From the NCBI RefSeq assembly GCF_017854565.1, contig NZ_JAFMHJ010000020.1:1-56685 (forward strand): a DNA stretch of 56,685 nt, written 5' to 3'. The notes beneath the pieces were generated by a model. The model did not search any database. It saw nothing but the letters and a program-made list of their open reading frames with translations, and was not told where the DNA came from. A program made the position numbers and the translations under genes. The DNA is from Yoonia sp. GTDB taxonomy: Bacteria; Pseudomonadota; Alphaproteobacteria; Rhodobacterales; Rhodobacteraceae. This document shows positions 35,350 to 44,101 of this stretch, piece by piece; positions within the stretch are counted from its first letter, which is position 1; each line of letters starts with the position of its first letter.

Positions 35350-37740
35350 TTAGACCTGAACCTGTCCGGCCAACTGCCGAACGGTCAAAACCACAAACTC
35401 GGCCGGGCGCAGCGGTGCGAATGCGACTATCACATTCACCCGGCCCAGATTGATGTCGTTCTGTTTGGTGGTGCTGGCATCACAACGCACCTCATAAGCG
35501 TCTGACGCCTTGGCCCCCTGAAACGCGCCCTGCCGATACAGATTTTGCATAAAGGCGCCCGCCGCGAGCCTGATCTGGGCCCATAGCGGTTCGTCATTGG
35601 GTTCGAAAAGGGCGAACTTCAGCCCACGGTACAGGCTTTCCTCGATGAAGAGGGCGGTGCGCCGTACAGGCACGTATTTGTAATCATTTTCGCCGGAATT
35701 ATCGAAGCCGGCCATTGTCCGTGCGCCCCAAACGACGGCACCGCCGGAAAACTGCCGCAAGGTATTGATGGCCTGTGGATTGGTCACGCCGTTTTCTGCG
35801 TCTGAAATCGGATGTTCTAATCCGGTGGTGCCGATGATTGACGCCTCAAGCCCTGCCGGGGCCTTCCAAACGCCGCGCCGGGTATCGGTGCGCGACATGA
35901 TGCCTGCAATTGTGCCCGCCGGGTCCACGGGACTGTGTGACGATGCCACATTGATCCGCGGCCAATAAAGCCCGGCATGATCCGTAACGGCCCCCAACCG
36001 CAGGTTTGGGACGCCGGTCGATGCCGCATCCACTGTGGTCCAGTCCGCCCGTGGGTCCACGATCAGAAACGCCCGTTCGCGTTGGCAAAACGCGCTGGCG
36101 GCCCCCCACAGCAGTTGCCGGGCGTCGTCACTTTGACCTTCGCAGCGGGGCAGGGCCATCAGGTTGAACAGGTCCACCTCGCTTGCGACGGTGGCATAGA
36201 CCGCGTTATAATGATCCGGCCCCGGCACACCGCCGTTATTGCCCGGCGCGCCCGGTGTCTGGTACACAACCGCGCCGCTTGATCCCAGTGAATAGGCCTG
36301 CGTATTCGCCGCCCGCGCCGCCAGCGCAGGCCCGTTCGCCCCGCCCAGATCGTAGCCGCCAGCCGACGTTAGCACAGCCGTCGCGCCGGTATTGGCATTG
36401 CCGAAATTGGGCCGCATCGTGATGCGATACCCCACGCGGCGCACGATCCACGCCTGCCCGATCCCGGCTGCCAGCGATGCCGCGAGCGTATCAAGATGTG
36501 ACCTTGTGTTGCGCAGTGATCCCACCCCGGCCGCACTGGTTCCGCCGGTGATGAACGTGGTGCCGCTGCCGGCAAACGCCGGTGCCGTCGCCGAGACATA
36601 CGGCGGGTTGCCGCTGCCATCGGCAAAGGTCCAACTGGTCAAATCGGCGCGCGTCGCCTCTGCAAAATCCACCAGCCGCGAGAAGTCGGCATTTTGTGTA
36701 AATGCGCCGCTGTTGCGGGTATGCAATTCCGTCGTAAAGCCCGAGGGGGCAGGGCGGAACCTTGAATAGCGCCCGATTTCAATGCCGCCAGCGCCATGGC
36801 CCAGTTGAAGTGCGGCGGCAGCATCTGACTGTGCGGCCGATGTGACGACGACACTGTCGGTTGTCCCGCCATTTGATGTGATGCGGATCGCGCGATTGGC
36901 GCCAAAGCCTTCCAGCGTAAAAAGCACGCCGCCGGGCTGGCCATTGCTGACCAGAGCGGCGTTGACCACAGCGTTTGCATCAACCAGCCAAGCGGCCAGC
37001 GTGGCCGCAGGTGACGGCAAGGTTGCCGTGACAGGCGCGCCCCCATCAACCGCAACGACCAGTCGATCACCCGCTGTCAATGCCGTGTTCAGATCGGCCA
37101 GCGCCGCAGCATCTGCAGACGGCAGCAGCATTGCGCTTTGCGAAAAACCGGCATTGGTCGGCGCTAACGCCGCACCCGGCAGCGCTGTGTTCACCAGTGC
37201 TGAGCCCTGCGTCAACATGGTCACTGCATAGCGTGGGCTGTTGGGGTTCATGCTCAGATGACTGAAAAATTCGTTCTCGGACAACTGGGTGGCACCGTTG
37301 GCATCCACTGAACTGCGGTAGAGTTCCATGTTGAAGGTCAGTTCCGGTGTCGGCGTGTCATAGTCAACAACGGCGCGAATTTGTTGCCCCAACGTGCCTT
37401 GGCCTTTTGCTGTCAGCTCCAGAATGCCGGTGCCGGCTGGATTGCGCAGCGTGACGCTTGCGGCTTCAATTCCTGCACCGGCAACGCGCGTGATAATCGC
37501 ATCCGCGCCGCCATTGAGAAAAAACTGGCGAACTTGCGGGACCAGTTCGCCATAAGCGGTATCACTGCCAAACGTGTCTTCGAACTGGTCGATGCCGCGG
37601 ATCGGCACCGGCCGTCCGACTGCGCCTTTGCGGGCCATCCCGACAAAAAGCGTGGTCGAGGTGGCCACCCCTGTGATCGTTCTTACACCTGATGATTGTT
37701 CTTCGACATAGACGCCTGGATAGGTAAGTCTAGCTGGCAT
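35350..37740 (-). CDS. eCIS contractile sheath protein
   Basis: 796 residues, and the first gene of the operon, preceded by GGGGGA. The N-terminus (TYPGVYVEEQSSGVRTITGV, then TSTTLFVGMARKG) is the textbook start of eCIS and phage tail sheaths. The C-terminal part (RLAAGAFMQNLYRQGAFQG, then AYEVRCDASTTKQNDINLGR and VNVIVAFAPLRPAEFVVLTV) holds the conserved core that forms the sheath lattice. About 350 extra residues in the middle make it larger than Afp2-type sheaths (roughly 350-480 residues), so an added surface-exposed domain is likely, as in T4 gp18. It is the only sheath gene in the window. Confidence 0.95.
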   Translation of the reverse strand: MPARLTYPGVYVEEQSSGVRTITGVATSTTLFVGMARKGAVGRPVPIRGIDQFEDTFGSDTAYGELVPQVRQFFLNGGADAIITRVAGAGIEAASVTLRNPAGTGILELTAKGQGTLGQQIRAVVDYDTPTPELTFNMELYRSSVDANGATQLSENEFFSHLSMNPNSPRYAVTMLTQGSALVNTALPGAALAPTNAGFSQSAMLLPSADAAALADLNTALTAGDRLVVAVDGGAPVTATLPSPAATLAAWLVDANAVVNAALVSNGQPGGVLFTLEGFGANRAIRITSNGGTTDSVVVTSAAQSDAAAALQLGHGAGGIEIGRYSRFRPAPSGFTTELHTRNSGAFTQNADFSRLVDFAEATRADLTSWTFADGSGNPPYVSATAPAFAGSGTTFITGGTSAAGVGSLRNTRSHLDTLAASLAAGIGQAWIVRRVGYRITMRPNFGNANTGATAVLTSAGGYDLGGANGPALAARAANTQAYSLGSSGAVVYQTPGAPGNNGGVPGPDHYNAVYATVASEVDLFNLMALPRCEGQSDDARQLLWGAASAFCQRERAFLIVDPRADWTTVDAASTGVPNLRLGAVTDHAGLYWPRINVASSHSPVDPAGTIAGIMSRTDTRRGVWKAPAGLEASIIGTTGLEHPISDAENGVTNPQAINTLRQFSGGAVVWGARTMAGFDNSGENDYKYVPVRRTALFIEESLYRGLKFALFEPNDEPLWAQIRLAAGAFMQNLYRQGAFQGAKASDAYEVRCDASTTKQNDINLGRVNVIVAFAPLRPAEFVVLTVRQLAGQVQV

Positions 37741-38365
37741 GATAATCCCCCAAATCTGCGCGTGTTTGGGCTTGGCGGACGGTCAAAATACGTGTGCACG
37801 GAACCAAAAAAAATACCATCAAAAAGTGCCAGAAAATACGGCGACAGTCTATCAAGCTAATGGGCCGCAACGTAGCATGGAAACGATGATCTGCCTAGCG
37901 GGTTCGTTGCGGGTAGAAAAAACGCCCGTGCCTAGGGCACCTTTTTTTGATGGATAATTGCAGTATCATCTCGAAAATAAAGACAAAAACCCGCGTCGAT
38001 GCTTTGCAGCTTTAGCGTGCATTTTGCCTTTGATGTTGCGCCGATATGGCGTGTTTCCGGCCGCTGCCGGAGCCACAAGAAACAGCCGTTTTCTGCGTTG
38101 ATTCTCTGCCGTTTGGCGGGGCTTTTTTGGCGTGAAATTTGATGCCCAAATCGGTGTCGAATTTTGCTGCAATGTGGGCCGATCCGCCCTGAATTCCTGT
38201 CATGACGGAAATAGCAGAAACTTTAGAACCAGCCCCGTAGCCGTGATCATCATGATCCGGGCCAGCGCAATTTGCCTTGCGCCTGTGCCTGCGGGCGATC
38301 CGATTAGTGATGGAAGTCGCCACATGCTGGGGCTAGGGTCCGAACAGAAAACTCTGGAGGCTCCA
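37741..38365. other. Divergent intergenic region between eCIS and hyu operons
   Basis: This 625-bp gap must hold the promoters of two divergent operons. It is visibly richer in A and T between 37741 and 38000 than the flanking genes. It contains a hairpin with T-runs on both sides (37928-37948) and a 6-1-6 inverted repeat, GATCATCATGATC (38245-38257), about 110 bp before hyuA that could be an operator. A TCCGG/CCGGA hairpin lies near 38056-38071. GGAGG at 38356-38360 is the hyuA ribosome site. I found no gene-like ORF, no tRNA and no SOS box here. Confidence 0.5.
37928..37948 (+). terminator. Hairpin with T7 tail in the eCIS leader region, terminator-like
   Basis: GTGCC (37928-37932), loop TAG and GGCAC (37936-37940) are followed by C and seven T, the form of an intrinsic terminator on the + strand. 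On the - strand an alternative stem (GCCC/GGGC) is followed by six T. No gene to be terminated lies just upstream on either strand, so it may serve an unannotated short RNA or act as an attenuator in the 5' leader of the eCIS transcript. The stem is only 5 bp. Confidence 0.45.
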
Positions 38366-40441
38366 ATGCAGAACCACATCCGCATGGGCGTTGATATCGG
38401 TGGCACCTTCACCGACGTGGTGCTTGAAGTCGGGTCCAATCAGGTCTCGACCAAGGTGCTGACGACCTATACGGCGCCCGAAGACGCGATTATCGACGGC
38501 TTGCATCAGGTCTGCGGCAAGGCCGGGGTCAGCCCTGCGGACATTTCCCAGATCATCCATGGGACCACCCTTGCGACCAACGCATTGATCGAACGGCGCG
38601 GTGCCAAGACGGCGCTGATCACGACCGAGGGTTTCCGGGACGTGATCGAAATGCGCACCGAAAGCAGGTTTGAGCAATATGATCTGAACCTGCAGTTGCC
38701 GGAACCTTTACTGCCGCGTCAGCATCGGTTTACCCTGTCCGAAAGGGTCGATGCGCAGGGCAACGTCCTGATCGCGTTGAACGCGGCGGACATTGCCGCA
38801 CTTGCCGATCACATTGCCCCCTATGGTTTCGACAGTATCGCCATTGGCTTGATCCATGCCTACCTGAACAATGCGCATGAACGGATGATCCGCGATGTTC
38901 TGGCCGAAAAGCTGCCCGGCGTCATGATTTCGCTTTCGTCCGAAGTGTCGCCGCAGATGCGTGAATACGAGCGTTTCAACACGACGGTCGCCAATGCGTA
39001 TATCAAGCCGCTGATGAAGTCATACCTTGGGCGGCTCAAAGGGCGTCTGGCCGATGAAGGCAGCGCATGCCCGATCTTTCTGATGCATTCTGGCGGCGGT
39101 ATCATCAGCCTTGAAAGTGCAGCTGAATTCCCGGTTCGGCTGGTCGAATCTGGCCCCGCTGGTGGTGCGGTCTTTGCGGCCGACATCGCTGCGCGTTACA
39201 AACTGGACAAGGTTTTGTCTTTTGACATGGGCGGCACGACGGCAAAGATCTGCCTGATCAAAGACCAAACCCCGAGAACCGCCCGCGTATTCGAGGTTGC
39301 GCGTACCTACCGCTTTAAAAAGGGGTCCGGCATGCCAATTTCGATCCCGGTGATCGACATGGTGGAAATTGGGGCCGGGGGTGGCAGCATCGCGCATGTG
39401 GATGCGATGCGGCAAATCCGTGTCGGCCCGGAAAGCGCCGGATCAGAGCCGGGGCCTGCATGTTACGGACGTGGCGGCGAACGACCTGCGGTCACCGACG
39501 CTGACTTGATCCTTGGCAAACTCGACCCGGATAATTTCGCTGGCGGTTCCATCCAATTGCACGCGGATGCCGCTGCCAGGGCGCTGGAGACGTTGGGTGC
39601 GCCACTTGCCATGGATGCCCAGACCGCCGCCTACGGCCTGACCGAAGTTGTCGATGAGAATATGGCGAACGCGGCACGTGTCCACGCGGTCGAGAATGGC
39701 GAAGACCTTGCCGATTACACGATGATCGCATTCGGTGGCGCGGCACCGCTTCATGCGGGCCGGCTCTGTGAAAAGCTGGGCGTGAAGCGACTGCTGGTGC
39801 CCACAGGGGCTGGCGTCGGTTCGGCCATCGGGTTCCTGCGCGCGCCGTTCAGTTTTGAGGCGACGCGCAGTGTTTATATGAAGCTGTCAAACTTTGCCCC
39901 CGATCCGGTCAAGGCACTTTTGGCAGGCCTGGAGGCCGAAGCGACAGGTTTCGTACGGACCTGCGCCGCGACCGCCGCGATCCATTCTGAATATAAGGTC
40001 TATATGCGCTACACTGGGCAGGGCTGGGAAATTCCCATTTACCTGACCGCCGCCCAAGCCGCCGATCCCGACGCAGCGCGCTTTCAACAGCTGTTCGAGG
40101 CCGATTACACAACCCTGTTCGGGCGTACCGTGGCGGGCATGGACATCGAAATTACCGTCTGGGCGGTCAACGCAACCACCGAGGCTGCCAAACCGCAAAC
40201 GCTTGCCGTAACGCCGGTTGGTCCCGCCGCGACGCCGCAAGCAACCCGCCAGCTTTTTGACCCCGCATTGGGGGAAATGGCCCAAGCGGCGGTCGTCGCA
40301 CGCGGCAGTTTTGATGCGGGGCAAACCGTCGATGGGCCGGCCTTGATCACCGAAGACGAAACCACGATCATTATTCCCACCAGTCGCACGGCCATCGCAC
40401 GCCCGGATGGCACCATCGACATCACGCAGGTAGCACCATGA
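38366..40441 (+). CDS. hyuA: Hydantoinase/oxoprolinase family protein, subunit A (HyuA-like)
   Basis: 691 residues, the usual HyuA size, from an ATG with GGAGG at the right spacing; a longer in-frame stretch upstream shows no coding character. MGVDIGGTFTDVVL at the N-terminus is the ATP-binding start of the family (ASKHA fold); LSFDMGGTTAKICLI, TTLATNALIERRGAKTALIT and EPGPACYGRGG are further conserved blocks. HyuA and HyuB together hydrolyse cyclic amides such as N-methylhydantoin or 5-oxoproline at the cost of ATP, and some members are acetone or acetophenone carboxylase subunits. The true substrate cannot be read from the sequence. It overlaps hyuB by ATGA. Confidence 0.9.
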   Translation: MQNHIRMGVDIGGTFTDVVLEVGSNQVSTKVLTTYTAPEDAIIDGLHQVCGKAGVSPADISQIIHGTTLATNALIERRGAKTALITTEGFRDVIEMRTESRFEQYDLNLQLPEPLLPRQHRFTLSERVDAQGNVLIALNAADIAALADHIAPYGFDSIAIGLIHAYLNNAHERMIRDVLAEKLPGVMISLSSEVSPQMREYERFNTTVANAYIKPLMKSYLGRLKGRLADEGSACPIFLMHSGGGIISLESAAEFPVRLVESGPAGGAVFAADIAARYKLDKVLSFDMGGTTAKICLIKDQTPRTARVFEVARTYRFKKGSGMPISIPVIDMVEIGAGGGSIAHVDAMRQIRVGPESAGSEPGPACYGRGGERPAVTDADLILGKLDPDNFAGGSIQLHADAAARALETLGAPLAMDAQTAAYGLTEVVDENMANAARVHAVENGEDLADYTMIAFGGAAPLHAGRLCEKLGVKRLLVPTGAGVGSAIGFLRAPFSFEATRSVYMKLSNFAPDPVKALLAGLEAEATGFVRTCAATAAIHSEYKVYMRYTGQGWEIPIYLTAAQAADPDAARFQQLFEADYTTLFGRTVAGMDIEITVWAVNATTEAAKPQTLAVTPVGPAATPQATRQLFDPALGEMAQAAVVARGSFDAGQTVDGPALITEDETTIIIPTSRTAIARPDGTIDITQVAP

Positions 40442-42123
40442 GCAATGTCGCCTATCAAGTCATGTGGAACCGCCTGATATCGGTCGTCGAAGAACAGGCG
40501 CAGGCGCTTGTGCGCACGGCCTTTTCCACCTCTGTCCGCGAGGCAGGCGACCTTTCTGCCGGGGTCTATAATGCGCAGGGTCTGATGCTGGCCCAAGCGG
40601 TCACGGGGACCCCGGGTCATGTCAATGCGATGGCCGACGCAGTACCGCATTTCATCCGGCGCATCGGCGCGGATAATATCAAGGAAGGCGACGTCTACAT
40701 CACCAACGACCCATGGGAAGGCACCGGCCATCTGCACGATATCACCGTCGTCAGCCCGTCGTTTCATAACGGGAACCACGTTGGCTTTTTTGCCTGCACC
40801 GCCCATGTGGTTGATATTGGCGGGCGCGGATTTGGTGCCGATGCGGCAAGCGTCTATGAAGAAGGGCTTTATATCCCGATCATGAAATTCGCCGACCAGG
40901 GTCGGGTTGATGAAACCCTGATCCGCATTGTGCGCGGCAATGTCCGCGAACCCGATCAGGTCGTCGGGGATATCTATGCGCTGGCCACCTGCAATGACAT
41001 CGGCCACCGGCGGCTGGCCGAAATGATGCGGGAATTCGGCCTTGATGACCTAGGCGGGATCGGTGACTTCATCCTCGAAAACTCGCGCCGTGCGACGCTG
41101 GAACGGATCGCAGCGCTGCCGCGCGAAACCGCGCGCGGGGGCATGACCATTGACGGCTTTGATCGGCCCATCGATCTCAGGGTTGAACTTACCATTCAGG
41201 CCGATCATATAACCTGCGATTTTACCGGCACCTCCGGTCTGGATAAAAAGGGGATCAACGTCCCGCTGGTTTATACCAAGGCCTATGCCTGTTATGCGCT
41301 GAAATGTGCGATTGCGCCGGAAATCCCCAACAATGCGGCGTCGTTGGCGCCGTTTGTGGTGACGGCCCCGGTCGATAGTATTGTCAACGCGGTTCACCCG
41401 GCGCCTGTCGCGCTGCGCCACATCATCGGGCACATGATCCCGGACACGGTTTATGACGCGCTGGATCAAATCCTGCCCGCGACGGTGCCCGCCGAAGGGG
41501 CAGGGTGTCTGTGCAACTTTCAGGTGTCGCTGCGGCCTGCCCCCGGACACAAAGGGCGCAGGTCCGAGGTGCTGACCTTTAATTCAGGCGGGGCTGGCGC
41601 GCGGCCATCGGTGGACGGGTTGAACGCGACGGCGTTTCCATCCGGCGTGATGACCATGCCGATTGAGGCGACTGAGCACACCGGCCCGGTGATCATCTGG
41701 CGCAAGGAATTGCGCCCCGACAGCGGCGGCGCTGGTCAGTATCGCGGCGGGCTGGGGCAATTCATGGAGGTCGGACCCGCACAGGGGCACGAATGTGATT
41801 TCTCTGCGATGTTCGACCGGGTCCACCACCCTGCACGCGGGCGACAAGGCGGCGATGACGGTGCGCCGACAACCATTGCGCAGGACGATGGCACGTTGAT
41901 GCAGGGCAAAGGCAAGCAATTCATACCAGCCGGGCGGCGTGTCATGCTGGCACTTCCGGGGGGTGCCGGCTATGGGCCTGCGGGCCTGCGCGATCCGGGT
42001 CTGATCAAACGGGATCTCGCACGCGGCTATATTTCGGCCCAGGCGGCGATGCGCGATTACGGGCTGACGCAAGCCGACGTGGATGCCGTCGCGGCGTCGG
42101 TCGCACGTGGGGAAACCGCATGA
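40438..42123 (+). CDS. hyuB: Hydantoinase/oxoprolinase family protein, subunit B (HyuB-like)
   Basis: 561 residues. Family features include SVVEEQAQALVRTAFSTSVR near the start, NDPWEGTGHLHDITVVSP, GRGFGADAASVYEEGL and the C-terminal RGGLGQ...PGGAGYG stretch. HyuB is the hydrolase partner of HyuA; the pair is encoded by overlapping genes (ATGA at both ends), so equal production is expected. It continues, again by a 4-bp overlap, into the FAD oxidoreductase gene. Confidence 0.92.
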   Translation: MSNVAYQVMWNRLISVVEEQAQALVRTAFSTSVREAGDLSAGVYNAQGLMLAQAVTGTPGHVNAMADAVPHFIRRIGADNIKEGDVYITNDPWEGTGHLHDITVVSPSFHNGNHVGFFACTAHVVDIGGRGFGADAASVYEEGLYIPIMKFADQGRVDETLIRIVRGNVREPDQVVGDIYALATCNDIGHRRLAEMMREFGLDDLGGIGDFILENSRRATLERIAALPRETARGGMTIDGFDRPIDLRVELTIQADHITCDFTGTSGLDKKGINVPLVYTKAYACYALKCAIAPEIPNNAASLAPFVVTAPVDSIVNAVHPAPVALRHIIGHMIPDTVYDALDQILPATVPAEGAGCLCNFQVSLRPAPGHKGRRSEVLTFNSGGAGARPSVDGLNATAFPSGVMTMPIEATEHTGPVIIWRKELRPDSGGAGQYRGGLGQFMEVGPAQGHECDFSAMFDRVHHPARGRQGGDDGAPTTIAQDDGTLMQGKGKQFIPAGRRVMLALPGGAGYGPAGLRDPGLIKRDLARGYISAQAAMRDYGLTQADVDAVAASVARGETA

Positions 42124-43325
42124 CGCAGGCACCGCAGAAAACCAGCTATGATGTGGTGATCGTCGGTGGTGCGATGTTTGGATCGTCGGTCGCGTGGTTC
42201 CTGACGGACAACCCGGATTTCAACGGCTCCATCCTTGTCGTGGAACGGGATCCGACCTACGAAAGCTGCTCTACCTCGCATACGAATTCGTGCATGCGCC
42301 AACAGTTCAGCGCCCCGATCAACGTGCGTGTCTCGCAGTTTGCCGCCGATTTCGTAAAGAACTTCCGCCAATATATGGGCGGCGACGCGCGTGTCCCGCA
42401 GCCGCGCCTGCATAGCTTTGGGTACATGTATCTGGCCGATAACGACGCCTTTGCGGCAACGCTGCTGGCCAGTCAGAAAATTCAAGCCGCCTGTGGTGCG
42501 GGTACCAAACACATGACCCGCGATGAAATCGGGGCCGCCTATCCGTTTTATTACCTTGATGATATCATCGCGGGAAATCATAATTTGGTGGACGAAGGCT
42601 ATTTTGATGGCAACACCCTGTTTGATTGGTGGAAACGATCCGCTAGGGAACGCGGCGCCGAATATGTCGCCAATGAAGTGATCGCCATGAACCGCAACTC
42701 CGGCGGTACCCGCGTCGAAAGCGTGATCCTGAAATCGGGCGAGGTCATTGGCTGTGGCACAGTCGTGAACGCCTCTGGTCCGCGGGCCGTGCTGACATCC
42801 CGCATGGCAAGTATCGAAATCCCGGTCGAGCCGCGCAAGCGATATACCTTCATCTTTGCTGCGGAAAAACCTCTTGACCGTGACCTGCCGCTGACTATTG
42901 ATCCGTCCGGTGTACACATGCGGACCGATGGAACCTATTACATGGCCGGGTGCCCACCCGATGACGATCACGCCGTCGACTACACTGATTTTTCGCACGA
43001 TCACAGCATCTGGGAAAACAAGGTCTGGCCGATCCTTGCCACCCGCATCCCGCAGTTCGAGGCGATTAAATTGCGCAACTCCTGGGTGGGGCACTATGCC
43101 TATAATACCTTGGATCAAAACGCGATTCTGGGGCCGCACACCCATGTCGAAAACTTTGTCTTCGTCAATGGGTTCTCCGGGCACGGGTTTCAGCAATCTC
43201 CGGCGATGGGGCGCGGCACCGCCGAGTGGATCACATATGGGCAATACCGCACGCTGGATCTAACCCCATTTCATTTTGACCGGATCGCAAAGGGCGAGAA
43301 ATTCGTCGAAAAGGCGGTCATATGA
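42120..43325 (+). CDS. FAD-dependent oxidoreductase of the DAO family
   Basis: 401 residues. The N-terminus DVVIVGGAMFGSSVAWFL (residues about 11-28) is the Rossmann dinucleotide motif, and VVERDPTYESCSTSHTNSC follows with the ribose-binding acidic residue at the end of beta-2. The C-terminal GFSGHGFQQSPAMGRGTAEWI is the usual DAO-family FAD contact. Relatives oxidise the C-N bond of sarcosine, glycine derivatives, D-amino acids or related amines. Together with HyuA/HyuB it suggests that ring-opening of a cyclic amide gives an N-substituted amino acid that is then oxidised, as in creatinine/N-methylhydantoin breakdown. This is inference. It overlaps both neighbours by 4 bp. Confidence 0.88.
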   Translation: MTQAPQKTSYDVVIVGGAMFGSSVAWFLTDNPDFNGSILVVERDPTYESCSTSHTNSCMRQQFSAPINVRVSQFAADFVKNFRQYMGGDARVPQPRLHSFGYMYLADNDAFAATLLASQKIQAACGAGTKHMTRDEIGAAYPFYYLDDIIAGNHNLVDEGYFDGNTLFDWWKRSARERGAEYVANEVIAMNRNSGGTRVESVILKSGEVIGCGTVVNASGPRAVLTSRMASIEIPVEPRKRYTFIFAAEKPLDRDLPLTIDPSGVHMRTDGTYYMAGCPPDDDHAVDYTDFSHDHSIWENKVWPILATRIPQFEAIKLRNSWVGHYAYNTLDQNAILGPHTHVENFVFVNGFSGHGFQQSPAMGRGTAEWITYGQYRTLDLTPFHFDRIAKGEKFVEKAVI

Positions 43326-44101
43326 AAACGCCCCCCAACGCATTCCTTGCAGCGATCGGAGCGGGGCGCAAACAGATCGGGCTTTGGGTCAGTCTGGCCC
43401 ATCATTATGCGGCAGAAGTCGTGGCAGGTGCCGGTTATGACTGGCTGGTCGTGGATATGGAACATGCGCCGGGCGACGTATTGACCACGCTGGGTCAATT
43501 GCAGGCAATCGCCTCCTACCCATCGACGGCCATTGTGCGCACGCCATGGAACGATCCGGTCATGGTCAAGCGTTTGCTTGATATCGGTGCGCGGGGCATC
43601 CTGTTTCCGATGGTGCAGTCGGCTGAAGAGGCGGCGCAGGCCGTGGCCGCGACCCGCTATCCGCCGCATGGGGTTAGGGGCGTTGCCGGAGCGATCCGGG
43701 GAAACCGCTTTGGCAGGATGACAGATTATTACGCCCGGGTAGACACAGAAACCTGCGTATTGATCCAGTTGGAAACCCAAAGCGCAATAGATCAGGCCGC
43801 TCATATTGCCAGCGTGAACGGTGTTGATGGCATCTTTTTCGGGCCCGCAGATATTGCCGCTGATATGGGGCTGATTGGGCAGCCGATGCATGCTGATGTC
43901 TGGGCGCGGATCATGCCCGCTGCGCGGAAACTGATGGACTTGGGCGTGCCTGTTGGTACGCTTGTCACTGATCCGGGGTTTGCCGCGAAATTGTTCAACG
44001 ATGGCTTTACCTTCGTCGCTTGCGGCACCGACACGGGGCTGTTGGCCAAGGCCGCCGATACACTTCTGGCGCAGATGCGCCAAACGACAAAGGAAACATA
44101 A
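43322..44101 (+). CDS. HpcH/HpaI family aldolase
   Basis: 259 residues, the normal size of class II 2-oxo-3-deoxy-acid aldolases (HpaI, GarL, RhmA). VVDMEHAPGD (metal and active-site strand), VRTPWNDPVMVKRLLDIGAR, ILFPMVQSAEEA, PPHGVRGVAG (substrate-binding Arg), IQLETQSAI (metal-binding Glu) and FFGPADIAADMG (metal-binding Asp region) are in the expected order. It should cleave a 4-hydroxy-2-oxo-acid into pyruvate and an aldehyde. The start overlaps the oxidoreductase stop (ATGA) and its own stop overlaps the next gene (TAATG). Confidence 0.9.
   Translation: MKTPPNAFLAAIGAGRKQIGLWVSLAHHYAAEVVAGAGYDWLVVDMEHAPGDVLTTLGQLQAIASYPSTAIVRTPWNDPVMVKRLLDIGARGILFPMVQSAEEAAQAVAATRYPPHGVRGVAGAIRGNRFGRMTDYYARVDTETCVLIQLETQSAIDQAAHIASVNGVDGIFFGPADIAADMGLIGQPMHADVWARIMPAARKLMDLGVPVGTLVTDPGFAAKLFNDGFTFVACGTDTGLLAKAADTLLAQMRQTTKET

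Noticed and set aside
10045..37740. Prophage or type VI secretion system
   Set aside because: No capsid, terminase, integrase or lysis genes, and no TssJ/L/M, TssK or ClpV-type genes; instead DUF4255, CIS-tube, eCIS ATPase and eCIS_core genes are present.
37741..38130. SOS box controlling the eCIS operon
   Set aside because: The closest match (GTTCGTTGCGGGTAG) misses two of four bases in the second half-site; not a credible LexA operator.
38132..38365. Upstream extension of the hyuA open frame
   Set aside because: A GGAGG site precedes the ATG at 38366 and the family N-terminus begins there; the extension has no family similarity.
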